A stretch of 9,116 nt of DNA from Thiomicrorhabdus sp. (GTDB taxonomy: Bacteria > Pseudomonadota > Gammaproteobacteria > Thiomicrospirales > Thiomicrospiraceae). This document shows positions 7,556 through 9,116 of this stretch, piece after piece (position 1 is the first letter of the stretch; each line of letters opens with the position of its first letter). The stretch spans positions 1 to 9,116 of the forward strand of contig WFNQ01000181.1 in NCBI GenBank assembly GCA_015488565.1. The letters run 5' to 3'. The translations under genes and the position numbers were made by a program. The notes beneath the pieces are model-generated. The model searched no databases. It was not told the DNA's origin and saw nothing but the letters and a program-made list of their open reading frames with translations.

Positions 7556-8521
7556 ATGTCACTCACTAACATTCTTTATCCTCCCATTAAGCCTTTCGTG
7601 CAACACAGCTTACAGGTTGATAATACCCATGTGCTGCATATTGAAGAGTGTGGCAACCCTAAAGGTATTCCAGTTATTTTTATTCATGGTGGCCCTGGAG
7701 CCAGTTACAGTGCCATTCATCGGCAATTTTTCAATCCAAATCAATACCGAATCATTCTTTTTGACCAAAGAGGCTGTGGTCAATCCAAACCCCATGGCTG
7801 TCTCACCAATAACACCACCGCACACCTTATTGAAGACATGGAAAAAATACGTCGCCATCTACACATCGATAAATGGCTATTATTTGGAGGCTCTTGGGGA
7901 TCAACGCTCTCATTACTCTATGCCCAAACCTATCCTGAACGGGTATTTGGCCTTATTTTAAGAGGTATCTTTCTCTGCCGAGAAGAAGATATTCACTGGT
8001 TTTATCAATCGGGTGCCAATCGCTTTTTTCCTGAATATTGGGAAGATTTTATTGCACCGATTCCACCAGAAGAGCATCACAATATCGTCAATGCATACTA
8101 CAAACGACTCACCAATAACGATGAAATTGCACGTATGCGCGCAGCCGAGTCATGGTCTGTCTGGGAGGGAAGAACATCCCACCTACAAACCGACCCCAAT
8201 ACCGTTGACCAGTTTAGTGACCCTTTTCATGCACTGGCACTAGCGCGCATAGAGTGTCACTATTTCCATCACTATGCTTTTATTGAATACAATCAAATTT
8301 TAAGCAATGCAGATGCCATTGCTCACTTACCCACTCATATTATTCAAGGACGTTACGATATGATTTGCCCAATTAATCAGGCAATTGAACTGCATGATAA
8401 ATTACCCAAAGCACAATTAACCATTTGTAACCATGCCGGTCACTCTGCAATGGAGCTTGAGATTGCACAGGCACTTGTCATCGCAACCGATCAATTTGCA
8501 ACACAACAACACTGCAGATGA
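7556..8521 (+). CDS. pip: Proline iminopeptidase (prolyl aminopeptidase), alpha/beta hydrolase, family S33
   Basis: Serine peptidase that removes N-terminal proline from peptides, probably in the cytoplasm since no signal peptide is visible. At 321 aa it matches the gammaproteobacterial enzyme of about 317 aa (Serratia type). The oxyanion-hole motif HGGPG is at 44-48 and the nucleophile elbow GGSWGS puts Ser113 as nucleophile. Asp268 (GRYDMICP) and His296 (NHAGHS) complete the triad, at the same numbers I recall for the Serratia enzyme. Arg136, Glu204 (WEG) and Glu233 (ARIE) fit the residues that hold the substrate's free imino group. I chose ATG 7556 because GGA at 7546-7548 gives a Shine-Dalgarno 7 nt upstream; a TTG at 7544 would add four residues and cannot be excluded. 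The stop overlaps the dtd start by ATGA, so the two genes are probably cotranscribed. No clear promoter is visible between the typA terminator and the start. Confidence 0.95.
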   Translation: MSLTNILYPPIKPFVQHSLQVDNTHVLHIEECGNPKGIPVIFIHGGPGASYSAIHRQFFNPNQYRIILFDQRGCGQSKPHGCLTNNTTAHLIEDMEKIRRHLHIDKWLLFGGSWGSTLSLLYAQTYPERVFGLILRGIFLCREEDIHWFYQSGANRFFPEYWEDFIAPIPPEEHHNIVNAYYKRLTNNDEIARMRAAESWSVWEGRTSHLQTDPNTVDQFSDPFHALALARIECHYFHHYAFIEYNQILSNADAIAHLPTHIIQGRYDMICPINQAIELHDKLPKAQLTICNHAGHSAMELEIAQALVIATDQFATQQHCR

Positions 8522-8955
8522 TCTGTTTAATTCAACGCGTTAGTCATGGAAGCGTAAGCGTACAACAAAAAATCATTGGTCATATCAATACGGGCTTAGT
8601 CGTTTTAACCGCTTTCCAACCCGATGATTCCTTCGATGAAATCTCAAAAATGATACATAAACTGTTGCACTACCGAGTCTTTGCGGATCCACAAGATAAA
8701 ATGAATCTCAATATTCAACAGGTACAAGGGAGTCTACTGCTCATCCCACAATTTACCTTAGCCGCCAATACTCAAAAGGGGTTACGCCCCAGCTTCTCCT
8801 CTGCCGCCTCCCCCAAAATAGCCCAACAATTATTTACGCAATTCACTCATCAAATTCAGACAGAATACCCCCTTATTCAAACTGGAAAATTTGGTGCCGA
8901 CATGCAAATCACGCTAACCAATGATGGCCCTGTTACATTTTGGTTGGAAGTTTAA
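8518..8955 (+). CDS. dtd: D-aminoacyl-tRNA deacylase (DTD)
   Basis: Hydrolyses D-aminoacyl-tRNAs (classically D-Tyr-tRNA) and mischarged glycyl-tRNA-Ala, releasing free tRNA and keeping D-residues out of proteins. It acts in the cytoplasm as a homodimer. The 145-aa length equals the E. coli enzyme. MICLIQRV at the N-terminus, KMNLN at 61-65, the first active-site motif PQFTLA at 77-82 and the second, NDGPVT at 135-140 with the Gly137-cis-Pro138 chiral selector, are all visible. The first motif normally reads SQFT; here Ser77 is proline while Gln78, Phe79 and Thr80 are kept. The ATG overlaps the pip stop by four bases and has no good Shine-Dalgarno, so translation is probably coupled to pip. 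From memory, pip and dtd are also neighbours in pseudomonads. An insertion-sequence end begins within about 13 bases of the stop, and no terminator is seen between. Confidence 0.96.
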   Translation: MICLIQRVSHGSVSVQQKIIGHINTGLVVLTAFQPDDSFDEISKMIHKLLHYRVFADPQDKMNLNIQQVQGSLLLIPQFTLAANTQKGLRPSFSSAASPKIAQQLFTQFTHQIQTEYPLIQTGKFGADMQITLTNDGPVTFWLEV

Positions 8956-8966
8956 ATATTTCTACT

Positions 8967-9116
8967 CACTAGTGTCCCAACGTTAAACCTAATAAATTCA
9001 ATTGCTTAGGATTGTCGTCATTCTCGAATTTGTTTTCTATATTTGTAAGCAGTTGATTTAATGGGGTTTTCTCAAATAGACTGAGGCTTAGAATCTGTAA
9101 TATTGTGTAAAGTCCA
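8967..9116 (-). mobile_element. Right end of an insertion sequence, probably IS4 family, running off the window
   Basis: The coding end of a transposase is followed almost at once by the palindrome CACTAGTG (8967-8974), and dtd ends at 8955. The element's terminal inverted repeat probably lies around 8962-8985, but the other end is outside the window, so neither the exact border nor a target-site duplication can be read. The boundary given is approximate. Confidence 0.5.
8969..9116 (-). CDS. Transposase C-terminal fragment, probably IS4-family (DDE), 5' part outside the window
   Basis: The minus strand is open from the right edge to a TAG at 8971-8969 and gives 48 residues. They include ILQILSLSLFEKTPLNQLL and end KQLNLLGLTLGH. 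A hydrophobic segment with a (F/L)EKTP(I/L)NQ(L/A)L core and a final QLNL(F/L) stretch is the pattern I associate with the C-terminus of IS4-family transposases. The catalytic DDE residues would lie further upstream and cannot be seen, so whether the gene is intact is unknown. It converges on dtd with 13 bases between the stop codons. Family assignment is from pattern memory and less certain than the call of transposase. Confidence 0.68.
   Translation of the reverse strand, partial: GLYTILQILSLSLFEKTPLNQLLTNIENKFENDDNPKQLNLLGLTLGH

Noticed and set aside
1..9116. CRISPR array, tRNA or rRNA genes, defence or biosynthetic cluster
   Set aside because: No regularly spaced repeats, no cloverleaf-type sequences and no unassigned long frames were seen. 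Apart from the short intergenic gaps, the window is accounted for by known gene families and the insertion-sequence end.

Overview
The window looks like an ordinary chromosomal segment of a gammaproteobacterium. Base composition is moderately AT-rich (low to mid 40s % GC by eye). The argS, metH, typA, pip and dtd products all resemble gammaproteobacterial versions, and the sigma70-type promoters fit. A sulfur-oxidising Thiomicrospira/Hydrogenovibrio-like member of the Thiotrichales is my best guess. It rests on general resemblance and GC level, not on a search.

Layout. Positions 1-1451 (minus) hold most of argS, arginyl-tRNA synthetase; its C-terminal end lies beyond the left edge. A 209-bp divergent intergenic region (1452-1660) separates it from metH (1661-5386, plus), a full-length cobalamin-dependent methionine synthase. 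This region contains a good sigma70 promoter for metH, with a perfect palindrome across its -35 box, and a second inverted repeat near argS. A 228-bp gap (5387-5614) follows, with an unbroken run of twelve G and a nearby run of six C, then candidate promoters for typA. typA (5615-7435) encodes the ribosome-associated GTPase TypA/BipA and ends at a strong intrinsic terminator (7460-7486). Next comes a two-gene unit: pip (proline iminopeptidase, 7556-8521) overlaps dtd (D-aminoacyl-tRNA deacylase, 8518-8955) by an ATGA. Only 13 bases after the dtd stop lies the C-terminal coding end of a transposase, probably IS4-family, on the minus strand (8969-9116). It runs off the right edge.

The genes do not form one pathway. 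Four of them touch protein synthesis or turnover: arginine charging, removal of D-amino acids from tRNA, a ribosome-linked GTPase and a proline-releasing peptidase. metH supplies methionine and regenerates tetrahydrofolate.

I found no previously undescribed system. The points that merit a second look are the excess of long G or C homopolymers (seven of six or more bases, including a 12-mer), the palindrome over the metH -35 box, the insertion-sequence end directly behind dtd, and the proline that replaces serine in the DTD SQFT motif.
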